From positions 84,517,114 through 84,581,113 of the forward strand of contig NC_090984.1 in NCBI RefSeq assembly GCF_041146395.1: DNA of 64,000 nt, in the 5' to 3' direction. The stretch's first letter is position 1. Each line of letters opens with the position of its first letter. The stretch comes from Eulemur rufifrons (taxonomy: Eukaryota > Chordata > Mammalia > Primates > Lemuridae). Below the pieces are notes generated by a model. That model was not told where the DNA came from and did not search any database. It saw only the letters and a list, made by a program, of their open reading frames with translations. This document shows positions 25,275 through 38,680 of this stretch, piece after piece. A program made the translations under genes and the position numbers.

Positions 25275-27759
25275 GGGGGTGAGGATGGATATTCTTCACT
25301 ACTTTGTGTTTTTCACTCAAAATTTCCCTGGTCCTCTAAAGCTCTCCAGCCTTGAACATTGTTCCCGTGCTGTGCCCACATTCCATTGGCACAGGCATGG
25401 AATGGTATGCTTGGAATGTCTCCACCCTCCAAAATATTTTTGGATCAAGCTTATCCCTTTTCCCTGAAAAACCTCTGTTGTACAGCATTTGCTTCACTGA
25501 CTTATTTTTGTATATTTTTGAATGTGGACCAAATCATGAAAAGTCCAGGGCTCCAGTCTACTGTTAAAAACTTCTATTATCCCTATGACATGAACAGAAT
25601 TCCCACAGAAGAAGAGCAACCTGGAGTCCTCTGCTTGAGGTCCAGACAGTCTCTGTTTGGTTATATTTACTTCCAGGCTCCTTTCTAAGTGCTCTTGAAT
25701 TCAGACTTCAGCTGAGAGAATTCTAACCTAATTATCATTCGATTTTTCTGAAAAGAATGACTTTCTTTTGTAGTTGCCTCTAGATGGGCTTGTTCTTCCT
25801 AGTGCTAGTTGACAATCTCAACCAAAGACTAGAGCTTCTGGGGCACTTGTGTGGGAGACTGCCTTTCTTCTAAGTCAATATAGTGCCAGGGCACTTAGTG
25901 GGATTTTTTTTTTGCTTGTATCCCAATGAAGTCAGTCAATAAATAGTACTGTTTGTGATAATAATAACATTATTAAAGTGTCATTATGTGCCATGTACTG
26001 GGCTAGAACTGCCTCATACATTATCTAACTTAACTTCTATAACAAGTTAAGAGACGGGTACCAGCATCCTCATTCTAGTCAAAAGAAAACTTGGGTCACC
26101 AAAGTAGCATGTGACATAGCCACAATTTTTTCTATGGCTATAGTGGATTTATAAAAGAAAAAATGACAGCGAAAAGATAAGTATTCTCAAGAAAACTTAC
26201 GATTAAAATGAAAATTCAATGGGTTTCCAATATAACCATGATAGCAACAAATTTTAGGGTTAGTTAAGTGGGTACAGCAAGAGACTTTGGGAAAAAATTC
26301 CTTTTAAAATCTTGTTGGCATTTAAGTGATATTTTGGTGAAATACCACGGAAACATCTGGTCACATCCTCTCAACCATAATTTCTTCCCTAAATGTTGTT
26401 TTTAATATGTCACACTTGTTAAATCTGTAACAAGTAATGCCCTTGAGACTAAACAACAGTGCCTGGTATGTAAAAAATGAACAATACATTTACAGCCTTA
26501 AAAACCAAAAGGAAATTAAAAAAAAAAAACATTTGAGTACAAATAGTCTGCAAGTTATTTTGGTGGAACTTGCCCAATCTGTGTGCTGACATTAGCAGCA
26601 GGATGTTCTAAACAAACTCTGGTAAAACAAATGTTGTCTTCTTCAGTTGTGACATAACTGATCAGATTCAGTTCTTCTGAAGGATTATGGCTAGGGAAGG
26701 AACACTTGTTAGTTGGAAAGGAACTCTCCATTCATAGTCTCAGAACAAATGCATAACCGCTAAAGCACCAGGGAAAATGGAGCTGGGTATTTGGATGTTG
26801 TACAGTGACTTCAAAGTAAAGAACCAAAAGTAGAAAAACAACCAACAACTACCAATATTTGCGTATCGGTTAGTTAGCCAAGGTCCACGGGTCTGATTCA
26901 CTTCCTCTCTAATTCTAAAAGGATTTTTCCTTCTAGATAAAGCCCTGCATATTTGAATCTAATCCAACATACATACTTGTCTCAGGCTATATTTTGCCCT
27001 TGCTGTATTATAGTTGTGTGCAGTGGAAAGTCTTGCAAACATCTACAATGAGGCAGAAATTCAAAACATGGATCATATTCAGGCAATTCATAATGCAGCT
27101 AAAAAAGAGAGGCTGTGTGTCATCCAGCCAATTATTTGAAAACAATTATTTTTCAGTTTCACGTATTGACTCTTTCAACATATGGGTAGGCAGATGCTAT
27201 TCAGCAGAAATGTTTTTCCACTGATATGGAATCCCTGAAGAAACCATATTGGCTTTGATGTGATTTAGAGATTGTGTCATTCATCAACATGGTTTTAAAG
27301 AATGTTAGCAACCTTAGGGTTGGTTCAACCTGAAAATAAACACAGATGGTTTTTGGGAGAACAAACTATTTTCCATAGCAGATTTAACTGTATATGTGAT
27401 GGAATATATATCCTTTGTATTTAGTGCCCCATTTGACTTACATGAAAGCAGTCAGAATGAGTATGAGTCAAACTATCTTCCTGATATGGTAAATATACAA
27501 CTTACTCCATCCCCATTTTTCAAATTTTTAAATTTTGAAATATTTTTAAACATACAGAAGAATTATATATATATATATTTTTTTACAAAGAATTTTTCAT
27601 TCTTGAAACAATTAAGATAAGTTGCAGGCATAATTCTCCATTACCCTTGAATAATTTAGTATGGATTTCCTATAAACAATGACATGAAAAGCAGGAAATT
27701 AATATTGATATATCATTACCATCTACTCTGGAGTTTCAACAATTGTCCCAACATTGTGC
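25275..27759. other. No gene seen; possible MIR fragment at 25955-26100
   Basis: At 25975-26095 the text GTGTCATTATGTGCCATGTACTGGG, ATTATCTAACTTAAC and GGGTACCAGCATCCTCATTCTAG resembles a MIR-type SINE. The rest has only short ORFs, including overlapping ones at 25228-25688 that lack any domain. Confidence 0.4.
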
Positions 27760-27955
27760 TTTATAGTGATAAATCTCAAACTTTACATCAGAATCAATGG
27801 AAAGTCTCTGTAAACATAGATTATTGGGCCCCAAACCTAGGGTTTCTGATGCAGTGGGTTTCGCATGAAGTCCAAAATTTTATATTTCTAAACAAGTTCC
27901 CAGGTAGTGCTCAATTTGCTGGATGTGGAACCATACTTTGAGAACCACTGTTTTA
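27760..27955 (+). mobile_element. MER5-like hAT element
   Basis: The sequence has GGGCCCCAAACCTAGGGTTTCTGATGCAGTGGG, CTAAACAAGTTCCCAGGTAGTGCTC and the closing CATACTTTGAGAACCACTG, all in MER5 order. Confidence 0.7.
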
Positions 27956-27959
27956 AAAC

Positions 27960-28930
27960 AAAAAATCCAATCCAAGATCACATGTTGCATTTAATGATCA
28001 TGTCTGTTTAGTCTCCTTTAATATGGAGACATTTTTCAGTTGTTTCTTGACTTACACGATCTTGTTATTTTGGAAGAACACGGGACAATTATTCTGTAGA
28101 TTATTCCTCAATATTGGTTTGTCCAATGTTTCTTAATGATTAAATTCAGGTTATGATTTTTAGCAGAAATGTAACACAAAAATGTTCATCTTATTACATC
28201 CTCTTGGGTGGTACATAAATATAGTTTGTCTCATTACTGGTGTTAACTTTGATCACTTGAATAAGGTGGTCTTTTCTAGGCTTCTCTACTATAAAGCTAT
28301 TCATTTTCCTTTATATTTGTAACTAGAAAACATATTGTGGGGAGATAGTTTAAGGTTAAGCAAATATTCTGTCTCTCATCACATTCTTATTTACCACTTC
28401 TAGCAACCACTGATGCTTCTTGCCTGAATTTATTATTACTGTGACAGCTGCCAAATGGTGTTCTTCTAATTCTATCATTCCTTCTACATTACTTGCCATT
28501 CTACTGTAAGAGTTTTCCTTCTCTCCATTTATTTATTCATTATTTATCAGCATGGACTGGTTGATTCCTATTTTATGTAATAGGTTATATTCCATTGTTA
28601 TTATTTATTTTGATTCATAAATTGTCCAAGAGTTGGCGAGTGGCAGCCCAGTCAAGCTGGCTTCTATGTCCTTTCTTTATGTCCTAGCATTCCTTGAATG
28701 TTCCCTTGCTCTCTGCTATCAAATGTTCTAGGCTGCTCTTTTACTTACTCTGCCCAGACCAAAAATTAACCATTTACTCAAAGAGACTTGGTTGCTTTTA
28801 ATGGAGAATGTTATTTTAAAATCAAGATCTAGGTCCAAGACATATCCTTTACTATTGGGGTATTGCTGCTCCCAGTCTCTCTCAGCAGAGAGAGCTAGAA
28901 AATATGTGTATATGTACACACACTCACACA
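27960..28930 (+). repeat. Old LINE-derived repeat, family unresolved
   Basis: CAATCCAAGATCACATGTTGCATTTA, CCTCAATATTGGTTTGTCCAATGTTTC, TAACTTTGATCACTTGAATAAGGTGG and CCTATTTTATGTAATAGGTTATATTCC form a recognisable old mammalian block. I believe it is a LINE 3' UTR but I cannot assign it. Confidence 0.4.
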
Positions 28931-29474
28931 CCCTCCCCTCCCCAGTGTTATCCTCAACACTTTTACTTATTTGATTAATTTCCTCCTATATATAACCAAC
29001 CTCCCAAATCAACTGGTATAAGAAGTTACTAATTATCAAAGGATACTTGAATTTTCAGGAGGTTTTTTATACCCAAAGAAAACTAAGTTAGTATTTTTTA
29101 GTGGCTTCTTGATCATCTTACCACAATAATCTAGTCAAATTAACTCAGCTAAAAAAACGTCAAGTACTTTGAAATGTGAGCTTCCTGGAGCTAATTCTAC
29201 TCATACTCAGTAGATCCCAGGTTTTCTGTTCTCTTCAGGGTCGTGGAGTTAGGTGTGATCTCCCAAGCCTAATTCAGCTTAAAGTTTAAGGGCTGGCTCC
29301 TCACTGCACCCCTCGTGGGAATGGCTGCTCTCAAGCAGACTCTCCAGAACTTCTGGGGGCCTCTGAGTTAAACATGACTAATAGAACATACACATTTAAC
29401 TCCTGTTCCACCTCACACCGCCCCAAAAAATGGGGGATGGGAGGAGAAGCATTAAGTCCAAACAAAGAGAATGG

Positions 29475-29705
29475 GAGATCAGGGAAATGCAAATCAAAAC
29501 CACAATGAGGTATCATATCATCCCAGTTAGGATGGCTATAATCAAAAAGACAAAAAATATCAAATGCTAGAGAGGACACACAGACAAGGAAACTCTTAAA
29601 CACTATTGGTGGGAATGTAAACTAGTACAGCCACTATAAAGAACAATATGGAGGTTCCTCAAAATAACTATTATACAAATAGAACTACCATATAATAATT
29701 TGGCT
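29475..29705 (+). mobile_element. L1 ORF2 C-terminal fragment
   Basis: GGGAAATGCAAATCAAAACCACAATGAGGTATCA and TGGTGGGAATGTAAACTAGTACAGCCACTATAAAGAACAATATGGAGG are standard L1 ORF2 tail text. The fragment is truncated at both ends. Confidence 0.85.
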
Positions 29706-31674
29706 TCCTCTAGATAAATTCCTTTGGTAACCAGGCTGATATACTCCAATAAAAGAGTAAAATAAACCAACCCAGGAGAAAAGACCCAAAATTCTGACAG
29801 TTGGGGGTTCCCTAATGAAAGTGACTATGCCAGATCATCCTACACCAAAATCCACCACTTGACAGCACACTGATTTTCTTTGTACTATGAGTGAGCAGGA
29901 AAAAGAAGAAAACTTCAAATCTCATGGGAAGAAGGTGTGGTAAAATTGTTTTTTGGGGGGACACCTTTTGCAAAGTTTTGTATCATGTGAAAACATCCCA
30001 AGAACTCTTTTTCTTCCCAACAGATAAGACTTTTTAGACATGACTAGAAAGGGACATTTTATTCATTTGAGACTAAAAGAACTTATGAAGTCAAGAATAT
30101 GGAAACTTAACTTTTAAAGGTGCCTTGTTCTCTTAACATGTTGACTATTCCCTGTTTTACATTAAGCACTTTTAGAAGTCCCAATAACTCTTTTGTATAA
30201 AATGCAATTATTTAGTTTATAAATGTAATTAGTCTTATAATTGTTCAATTAGGTAGGAACTCTAGGACTCTACTGCATAGATTGTGGTCATTCTAACCTA
30301 TAATAATTGGGGTCACCTAACCTGTACTAATGCCAAGTGGCTACAAGTTCAGGGACAGTGATGAATCTGAGAAACCATCCCTCTTCCTGTTTGAACAAAA
30401 GTTTCTTTTCCCACCTGTTCCAGCTCTACTTCCTACAATTGGGTAACCACAAAATTACCCTGAATTCTAACATCCTGTCAGTTCAGGTCCTCTAAAAAGC
30501 AGACATCAAGACAGAATTAAACATGCAGCAGATATACTGGGGCTGGGGAGGATACCAATGAAAGATACCAGGGGAGAGTGAGAAGCAGCAGGCAGGAGAA
30601 ACCTGCAGATCACAGTGCAGGTGTGACCCCTATAAAAGGAAAGAAGGAATAAAGGAAGAGTGGATACAAAAAGCCTCATACTGTAATCAAGGTCTGAGAT
30701 AGCAAGGCCAGGCTGATGAGAAGCCCCAGAGCAAGAAATGCCCATCAAGAGTCCCACACTGGGCAGGAAAGGTCCCAGCAAGCTCAGCCATCAGCTGGGA
30801 GCAGCTTGCAGGGTCACAAACTTGATATGAGTGAGTGTCGCAGTGCATCCCAAAGGTGTGGCGGCTGGAGGCTGGCAGCTCACCATGCTCCTCGCAGTAG
30901 GTTCTCTCTTGGAGGGAAGTCTGAGCAGAGCTCTTCCACAGCTGCCACACATCCTTTACCTGGAACCTAGAGATGTTCCTTCCAACGACTGATCCTGAAC
31001 AGCTACAGTTAAAAAGAGGGCTGACTCTGGAACACAGGACTTCTCACTCAAAGGCCAATGGTCTTTGTTGCTGCTGAAGGCCAGATGAATGAAGAAATAC
31101 CTTGCCCTGTTTCATCAGGAATGGCCACAAGGCATTATTTCTTTGCTTTGGCAGCAGATGTTAGCACAGTTTATATGCTTAACATTTAACATATATCTTT
31201 TACCTATGACTCAAGCTGACCACAGACTCAAAGAAAATGTACCTTGTGGATGGCAAGAAGTAAAGAAAAACTATAAGCATTTCATCCTGGCAGGAAAATA
31301 GATATGGATGTTCATAGAAGGATGAAGGAAAGAAGAGGCTTGCAGGTGAATGCTGGCCATGCCTATTTGTCCTAGAAATACCAATCACTGTCTCCCACTC
31401 CACTTTCTTCCAAAAGAATCTTGTTCCAACGTCAGCTCTAACGAGGAGATGAGTGCATGAAGCTGTATTCGTACTCGTATTCTTTCCAGGCTGGGTCAAT
31501 TCATTCTCTCTCTCAAATTTTGAACTAAGATTCACTGAGAAGCTGCATCAGGGAGCCATAGATAGCTGGGAGTAATAAATTGGAGTCATAGGAGGTGTTA
31601 TAAATTCATGTCATTTTCTAGTCAAACTTCTGGAGAAACAATTCTTATCACCATTGTCCTATCACCAATTTATT
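29706..31674. other. No gene seen; unassigned repeat-like block at 30480-30980
   Basis: The block at 30480-30980 (TCCTCTAAAAAGCAGACATCAAGACAG, GCAGATATACTGGGGCTGGGGAGG) has the look of an old LTR-type repeat in which both strands carry short ORFs. I cannot name it. The rest shows no coding signal. Confidence 0.3.
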
Positions 31675-31860
31675 AATCAGCATGAGCTTTGGATCCAAAA
31701 GATCTGGGCGCAGATCCTGGCCCAGCCGCTCACTAGCTTGCCTCTCTGACCTCAGCTTCCTCGTAAGGACACATAACCAAGACTTACTGTTCAGGCCTAT
31801 CACAAGGAAGAAAAATGATAATGTAGGTAAAGCACCTAATAACACAAGCACTCAGTAAAC
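31675..31860 (+). mobile_element. MIR SINE
   Basis: The sequence follows the MIR consensus order: TTTGGATCCAAAAGATCTGGG, CTCACTAGCTTGCC, CCTCAGCTTCCTCGTAAGG, AAAAATGATAATG, GTAAAGCACCTAATAACAC, AGCACTCAGTAAACATGTG. It is nearly full length. Confidence 0.75.
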
Positions 31861-32069
31861 ATGTGTTTTCCTTTCTTTAGGCCATAAGTCAACTCTTTCT
31901 CTACCAGAAGCTTCCTCTCTGAGTTCCTCCTGATCTGGCTCTAAGGCACTTCAGTGCTACCAGTCTCTAAATCCTAAGTCTGAATTAGGTGATCTGCTCT
32001 TTTCCACTTCATAGCCAGCTTGGATGAGAGCAGGCACCTAGCTGAATGGCATTGGTATTGGACCATACT

Positions 32070-32215
32070 TTCTGCATTTATATGTTCATTCACTGTGTTT
32101 GCCTGCAAATACTTGTGGAACACCTACTATGTGCTACTCACTGGGCCAGGTGCTGAGGATTGTGGAGTGACCCGGACAGACAAGATTCCTCCCCTCGTAG
32201 AGCATACCTTCTAGG
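32070..32215 (+). mobile_element. L2 LINE fragment
   Basis: CAAATACTTGTGGAACACCTACTATGTGCTACTCACTGGGCCAGGTGCTGAGGA is the classic L2 3' region, followed by CCTCGTAGAGCATACCTTCTAG. Confidence 0.7.
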
Positions 32216-34149
32216 GCAGTTCTCTGGGACCATTTCAATTTTACGTACTGTTCCCTGTGGCTCTTAGCACACTCTTACTTGGCACTACATGCAAACCTGT
32301 TTGTAGCTTGGACCATACAGTCTTCTTAGGTAGACATGGCAGGAAGGTCTGAAGCAGAGGATTGATTGTTCAAGAGCTAGATCCTGAGCCCTGGACACTC
32401 CCTACACTCTATGCCCAGAGGCCTACTGGAGAGCCAGGACACAGCTTGAGGCATTAGGCACCTGGCATCAGGAGGAGGGATGTCTTGGAAAGAGATGAAT
32501 GCACCCAAAGGGGAATAGGGTGACAAAATTGTCCTACTTTCTCAATTTACAGGAGTGTATTTTGGAGGTGTTTCCATATGTGCCTTTTGGTTGTCCTTGA
32601 ATGTCCACTCATCTGCATTTCCTAAGGAGCAAAGGGGAACCTCTGCTTTTAATGTGAGCCCCCAAATGATCCTGGGGCCTGAGTTTCCCAGCAGTAAGAT
32701 GGTACAGAAAAGAACAGTGCATGTTTGCTGAGTCATATTCATAGGGAGAGACTTCAAGGCCCTGGTGTTACTCAAGGTGAGGTAGGTTATGTCTAAGCCC
32801 TTGAATAATGAAATTCAATAGACACACCTAGAGGTGTAGAGAGGACAAGTAGGGTTGGTGCTGGTTGGGTTAAAAGCCTTCATCCTGATTGAGAGTTATT
32901 TCTGTTTGGAGAGGTCTCAGTGATATTGGGCTTTTCCTCCCATCCCTGTAATCTAATAGGTCCTCTGATCATAGGAGTCCCTTAAGTTTCAAGTGTTGGA
33001 AACTTGACTCAAAAAGCGTCAGAATCATAATGATCACTGAAGAGCTGTCCTGTCCCAAAACAAAGGTGGCCTTCTGTGTGATTAAACTGAACACCTGGCA
33101 CCCTGTGTGAAGTGCCTGCATTTGGAAGTTTGTATAAGAAGATGTTAAGATATGACTCTAAAAGCTGCCCTTTGCCACCAACATGAGACCCAGACTTTTA
33201 TGTTGAGCTGTGAGTTTTAAAGAGTGTTCACAAGGGCTTTTATTTTGCAGGATGAACAGCTGACTTTAAAGGGCATTATATATTCTAGAATTTCAGGATC
33301 ACTTGGTTTATAATCTCATTGGTACCATAACTAAGACAAATAAAAGCAATGTTCAGAGGGAAAGTCTTAGGCCTACAAAACAAAAGTTGGAAATGAGTAC
33401 AAAATACATCGGGAGTTAAGAACTTTATATTGGCATTAAACCAAGAGTTGGTTTACGTTAACACTGAGATTATTTTAGATCCCTTGACATTGTGTAGTTT
33501 CTTGGGATAAAATACTTATCAGTTGTCCCAACACCATTCCCAGAAATTCTAAGGCTCTTCCCTGACCTCTTCCAGGGTCTTCCTAGTTAGAACCTGGACT
33601 AAAAACAAATAGGAAGCACTTCTTTGATGTATTCAGTTTTGATATAACAATAACTCATCCTTAGACTACCTGTGACCTTTTCCCTCTGATGCCAGAGATA
33701 TGGAAATTCAGAGATAAGAAAAGGACTTATCTGACAATTAGTTTATCTAGAAGACCCCTTGCCCATGCACACTCCCTTGTTTCCTAACACATTTTTTTCC
33801 CAGACCTTGTGTAAACAGGAAACCAGAGTAAAGCCATTATTAGAGAACAGGTCAATAGAGTCTTCTTAGGGCAAACAATACTTTGCTATACCTATGCAAA
33901 ACAGAAAAGGGCAATAAAGCAAGTCAGGGTGATTTAGAAACACTCCCCTGGAAAAAACTTCCTATGCTTGGAATATTGTAATTAAGTGAAAGTCATTTGT
34001 AGGCCTTAATTATCCAGGTAAACACCTCCTCTAATGTTATTTGCACATACAGACTCATAATATGAGAATAAATCCAAACTATCACGAGGTTACCTTGAAC
34101 TCATGTGTTTCCATTTCCTGGCATCTCAAAACTAATGATTTAAGTTAGA
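32216..34149. other. No gene or clear repeat seen
   Basis: Only short ORFs occur. No splice, repeat or RNA-gene signature could be supported. Confidence 0.4.
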
Positions 34150-34325
34150 ACAATGGTTTTCAAAGTGTGGTCCCCATACAAGCTGCATCATATCACCCGG
34201 GAATTTGTCAGAATTGCTAATTCTGGGACACTACCCGATACCTGCTGAAGGAGAAACTCAGGGGTGTGGCCCAGCAATCCATGGTTTATGGAGCCTTTAG
34301 ACAAGCCATTGACAAACTGGGCCTA
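34150..34325 (+). mobile_element. MER5-like hAT element
   Basis: CAATGGTTTTCAAAGTGTGGTCCCC opens the block. GAATTGCTAATTCTGGGAC and ACTCAGGGGTGTGGCCCAGCAATCCATG follow in MER5 order. Confidence 0.6.
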
Positions 34326-37300
34326 GCATCACCCACAATAATGTTTTCTCTTTCAAAGGTGACTAATACTTGTGCTGGGCCTAAAGGTTTTGTTCTTCAG
34401 CTTTGTTTTGTTTTTCCTAACCAGGAAGGATTTGAGTGAGAGAAGTCAATACTCTGAAAGACAGGTGACCTTCTAAGGGAGGGGTAAGGCCCTTCCATTT
34501 TGTCCTTTGTTTCATCCTTTCTAAACAGGCATTTCTATCCTTATCTAGGAACTTAACTTGCTTTTTTATTTTTCATTCTAATTCATTTGCAATGGATTTC
34601 CCCAAACTATCATACGTAACTCCTCTCTATTGGACACGATGAGTTTGCTGGTCTACTCACACTTGAGTGAAGTTCTTCCTTTGAAAAAGCTATCTTTGTT
34701 TGAAATCTGTATTATTTGTCTTCTCTCCATCCATTTTGAGGCTCCAAGGCCGTTGGAAGTGCTCTGACTCAGGCCCAGGTGCATGGTACACACCAGTACC
34801 TAATGCTGTTTCTTGACACCACTTTACTGTATTTATTTGTAACAATGTAGCCAGTGCTTCAAGTTGGTTTGTGTCCTCTGGGAAACAACACCAGTGACTA
34901 TTAGTAAAGGAACACTCCTTAGAAAAACCACTTTGAAGGCTCTATTTAAAAGCAACAATTTAAAACGAAAATTTTTAAGCTGCTTTATTTTGAAAGGTTT
35001 TGGTTTTCAAATATTAAACATTGTAAAGTTCTTCAAGAACTCTGGAGTTGGAAATATTTTCTCTCATTAAAAATGCAAAGCCCTCTGGAGGAAATGATAC
35101 TCTGAGCTTTGTAGCACAAATCAATGCCAAATGAAGGCCATAAACCATGTTTTGTTATGCCTTTGGCACAGTCTCCAAATATCTTGAACAAACAACGGCA
35201 CTGTGCTTCAGACCCAGGGACCCTTACTTCTCAGGAAATTTATGATTGACCATTACAGGAAAGTAGAAATGCCAGGGATTAGCAAGTCTGGACAAGGGTA
35301 GTGGGAGAAACAAAGAAATTATGAAAAACAAACAATTAGAATATTATAAGCACCTGTTTTCTGAAACCACTGCTTGGGAAAGCCATTCTTACCAGGCCTA
35401 CGTACTCAGTGTGGCTTTGAGTTTGGATTACCAATCTCAGCTGAGACAAAGTGTTCCGAGCTGGCCTAGCTTGAGGTCGTGTTGGAGAGGCAAGAGGGGA
35501 TGGCGGGTGCTTCATACAAATCCCATCAGTGGGAAAAATAAGAAATTCCAAGGCATCAAATCCCATGCCTTTGTCAGAATGCCTGTCACTTTATAGGTTG
35601 ACTGCCATTTTAAATAAACACTAGCTTCCCCTATTTGGGGGATGGGCTGCTTTCTGAGCAAAGGCCACAGCCGTGTGTTCTGGCCCTGCACAGAATACAT
35701 TTTTGTGTACTATTTCTGTGGGAATCACAGGAAATTGGGGGCTCCATATATGACCCACTTCCCAATCCAAATCCAACTTGAGATCACAGGTTGGAAAAGG
35801 TGTTTAAAAATGTAAGAATCAAGAAAGCAACATATCACCTCATTAAAAAAAAAAAAACTCTAGCATGACTGATTTCTGATCTTTGTTCAAAAAAAACCTA
35901 ATTCAAAGGGGAATATTTCTAAAATAAATATCTCAGTAATTGTGAATGATGGAAATGAATTATAAAAACCTGACTTGAGAGCTCAATGATGCTACATTCA
36001 CTTTATTTTGCATACAGTGCAGGTGGCTACATCTCTTCCAGGAATGTGTGAATTGAGTGATGGATCATGCCCAGTTTGTCTGATCACTAACCATTGCTGA
36101 ATACCACTGCTTTCCCCTGAACCTGAACCTCAATGTGAACCTCAGTGGATTCTAGGTAATCCCAGGGCTACTGTTAAGAACTGCCATCGCACCATCAGCT
36201 TGTGGTGGTGTTATTTTGTGTGTACCCAGGTATGGTTTTGAGCTAGTTTGACCTTCTTTTGAAAGAAAAATTTGTCCCTTATATTTCTGCATTGCAGTTC
36301 TATATCCAGAGACCTGTGAGATGTTTTGACTTATCAGTATGTTCCACTCCTGAAGGTCAGCCCCTTTTACAAACTCCTGCCCACAGCAAGTGGACCAAAA
36401 CAACTGCAATGACATTAATAATAAGAGTTATGAGTAAGAGTGAGCAAAAGTATTGGCCAAGGCTTATGGATTTCATCTGAGTCTTAATGTGGCACTTTAA
36501 TTTTTCATTTAATTTTCCTTTTAGGAAACATATCCGGGTTGTCTTTTGTGCTTAATATTATTACTATTTGTTACTTACTGCTACTGATAATTAATGGAAA
36601 TGACTAGCCTCACCTTTGAAGTTACTGAGACATGAAAGAAATTTTTTTCCTCTTGCCTTTTATATATCTAGTGGTTTAAAAAGCTCTTTACCTTCTAATA
36701 TCATCAAGGAATCAATCAGCACATTCTCTGATTTATTGACTGGTTTTATATTCATTCATTTAGTCATTCAGTAAATATATAAGAAATATCTATTTTCCAG
36801 AAACATTTTCAAGGAATTATTCAAAATAAAGATCTATTAAATACTTTTAAAACCTTACTAAAAAGACAATGTTTGTACTTTGAGCAATGGAGTTCTGATC
36901 TATTAGAAATAAAAAAGACTTCTTTGAGTTCTCAACATCCATTCCATGAAGATTATTATAAATCTGGAGGCAAACACCAGTGGTCTGTACCAGGCACCGT
37001 TTGATCAACATCCAAACTACCTTTACTTCATATAGCCAGATTTTACAGGTTGATCCTTAAAATTATCATAGGTAGGGGTAGATTAAATGCTCATTTTAAA
37101 AGCGATATTACTATCTAAGTTTTGTAACAAAGGGAATCTTTTGAAATGGCAAAGGCAACTGTTGATTAGGTTTTCCTGGTATTCTTGGAATGGGTTCCCA
37201 GGAATATATACTAAAACCAATGTGGATATCACATATATTCATTATGTAGGACTAAATGTATCAAATATCTACTAGTAACCAGCAATAAAACTTCTCTCGT

Positions 37301-38469
37301 GGTGTTTTTAATCTGAAATTACTTATAGCTTTAGGAAACAGTGATTCAGAAATTTTAAATAAATATTAATAGTGAATATTTAATAAATGAGCATGTGCTA
37401 TCGGTCTAGGGATATATTAATAATTCCAAACAAAATGGACATTCTCTCTGCCTTCACAGGACTTGGAATTCTGTGGGTTGTAAGCATAATCTTTTATTAA
37501 ATTTTGCCTCCATGAAAACAGAATAGTTTCCTTCTTAAAGAAACAAAAAGCCAGAGCCATCAGGCAACTCTGAAAGTCACCTACACCTCTTTCGCTTAGA
37601 TATTCTCAATTTTGGTTCTCCATACTGGGGACATTACTTACAGCTTCTACCTGAGGTTTTCATGACACTAGAGAGATGATCCATAAAGAAGCAGCCCTGG
37701 CTATTCCAACAAATAAGCAAAACAAAACAAAAACAGAAAATAAAAAGCTTTATCATTTACATTATCTTGCAGTCTAAAGGACATCATTTTTGAAATTCAA
37801 TTCTCTCTTAGCCCCCCCACCTCTCTCCACTCCCCATTATGTTCCCTTGATAAATCATCCCTTTGAATGGGTTTTTTTATTTTTCAATTGTCAGGAGCAT
37901 TCCTGCTGTGTCTGGGCATAGATCTCTTCTTTGGTATTTGATTAATTTCATGCACTTGACCTAACTAAGAAGCCAGACTGTACTTCGGACATACTTCAGC
38001 TGGCAGAATTAAATAAAACCCTAACCAGAGAAGCATGAAAATCATTAAAAGTTTCTCATTAGCATTGACAGAAATTCAGATTTTTCTTAAATAGGCAACA
38101 ACAGAAAGTCCTAAGATGTCAATGGTAGAGACCACAGTGCAAGTAGAATAAAGAGAGAGACCAAAAAGTAGATTCATACAGGGCAAAGCTAGAAAGATCT
38201 GCAGGGTCTGTGGAGAATTCCAAAAGAAAGACTTTTAATCATCCCCACTCCCTGTTGCCACTTGGAAGTTGGCATAATTGCTCAGACCAGAGTACCTTTA
38301 AGTTAGGGGAATAAAAGGAGTAAAGTTTATTTTGTAACTAAAGATTAGAAATAGCTTTTCAATCATCTTCTTTCCCAAGTCACACAAAAATCATTCAATT
38401 GCATATCCAGATCGCTTTGCCAGGATTTAACATAGTTCAAAGGACTAAGCATAAACACACCAATTGAGA
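34326..38469. other. No gene or clear repeat seen
   Basis: About 4 kb of AT-rich sequence with short ORFs on both strands (for example 35321-35596 and 36152-36415). None has a recognisable domain, paralogue or favourable context. Confidence 0.4.
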
Positions 38470-38680
38470 TGGAAAGGGGAATGGACACGCTTGAAGTTCT
38501 GACTGCGGGGGATGGGGGTGGGGGGAGGGGATGGGTGCATACCTACATGATGAGTGCGATGTGCACTGTCTAGGGAATGGACACGCTTGAAGCTCAGACT
38601 CGGGGGGATGGGGAGCATGGGCAATATATATAACCTGAACTTTTGCACCCCCATAATAAGCTGAAATTAAAAAAAAAAAA
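38470..38680 (+). mobile_element. L1 3' terminus with tandem-duplicated end
   Basis: The motif GGAATGGACACGCTTGAAG and the G-rich block that follows occur twice, at about 38479 and 38574. The second copy continues to CCCCCATAATAAGCTGAAAT and a 12-base A tail. The same terminus is seen at 765-860 and 386-470, so this is a short, severely 5'-truncated L1 copy. Confidence 0.75.

Noticed and set aside
25061..25282. ORFs with long VCVCVC and RERERE runs
   Set aside because: Translations of GT and GA microsatellites.
38445..38654. 69-codon minus-strand ORF with LYILPMLPIPPSLSFKRVHS
   Set aside because: Antisense reading of an L1 3' terminus. The similar ORF at 669-968 has the same origin.
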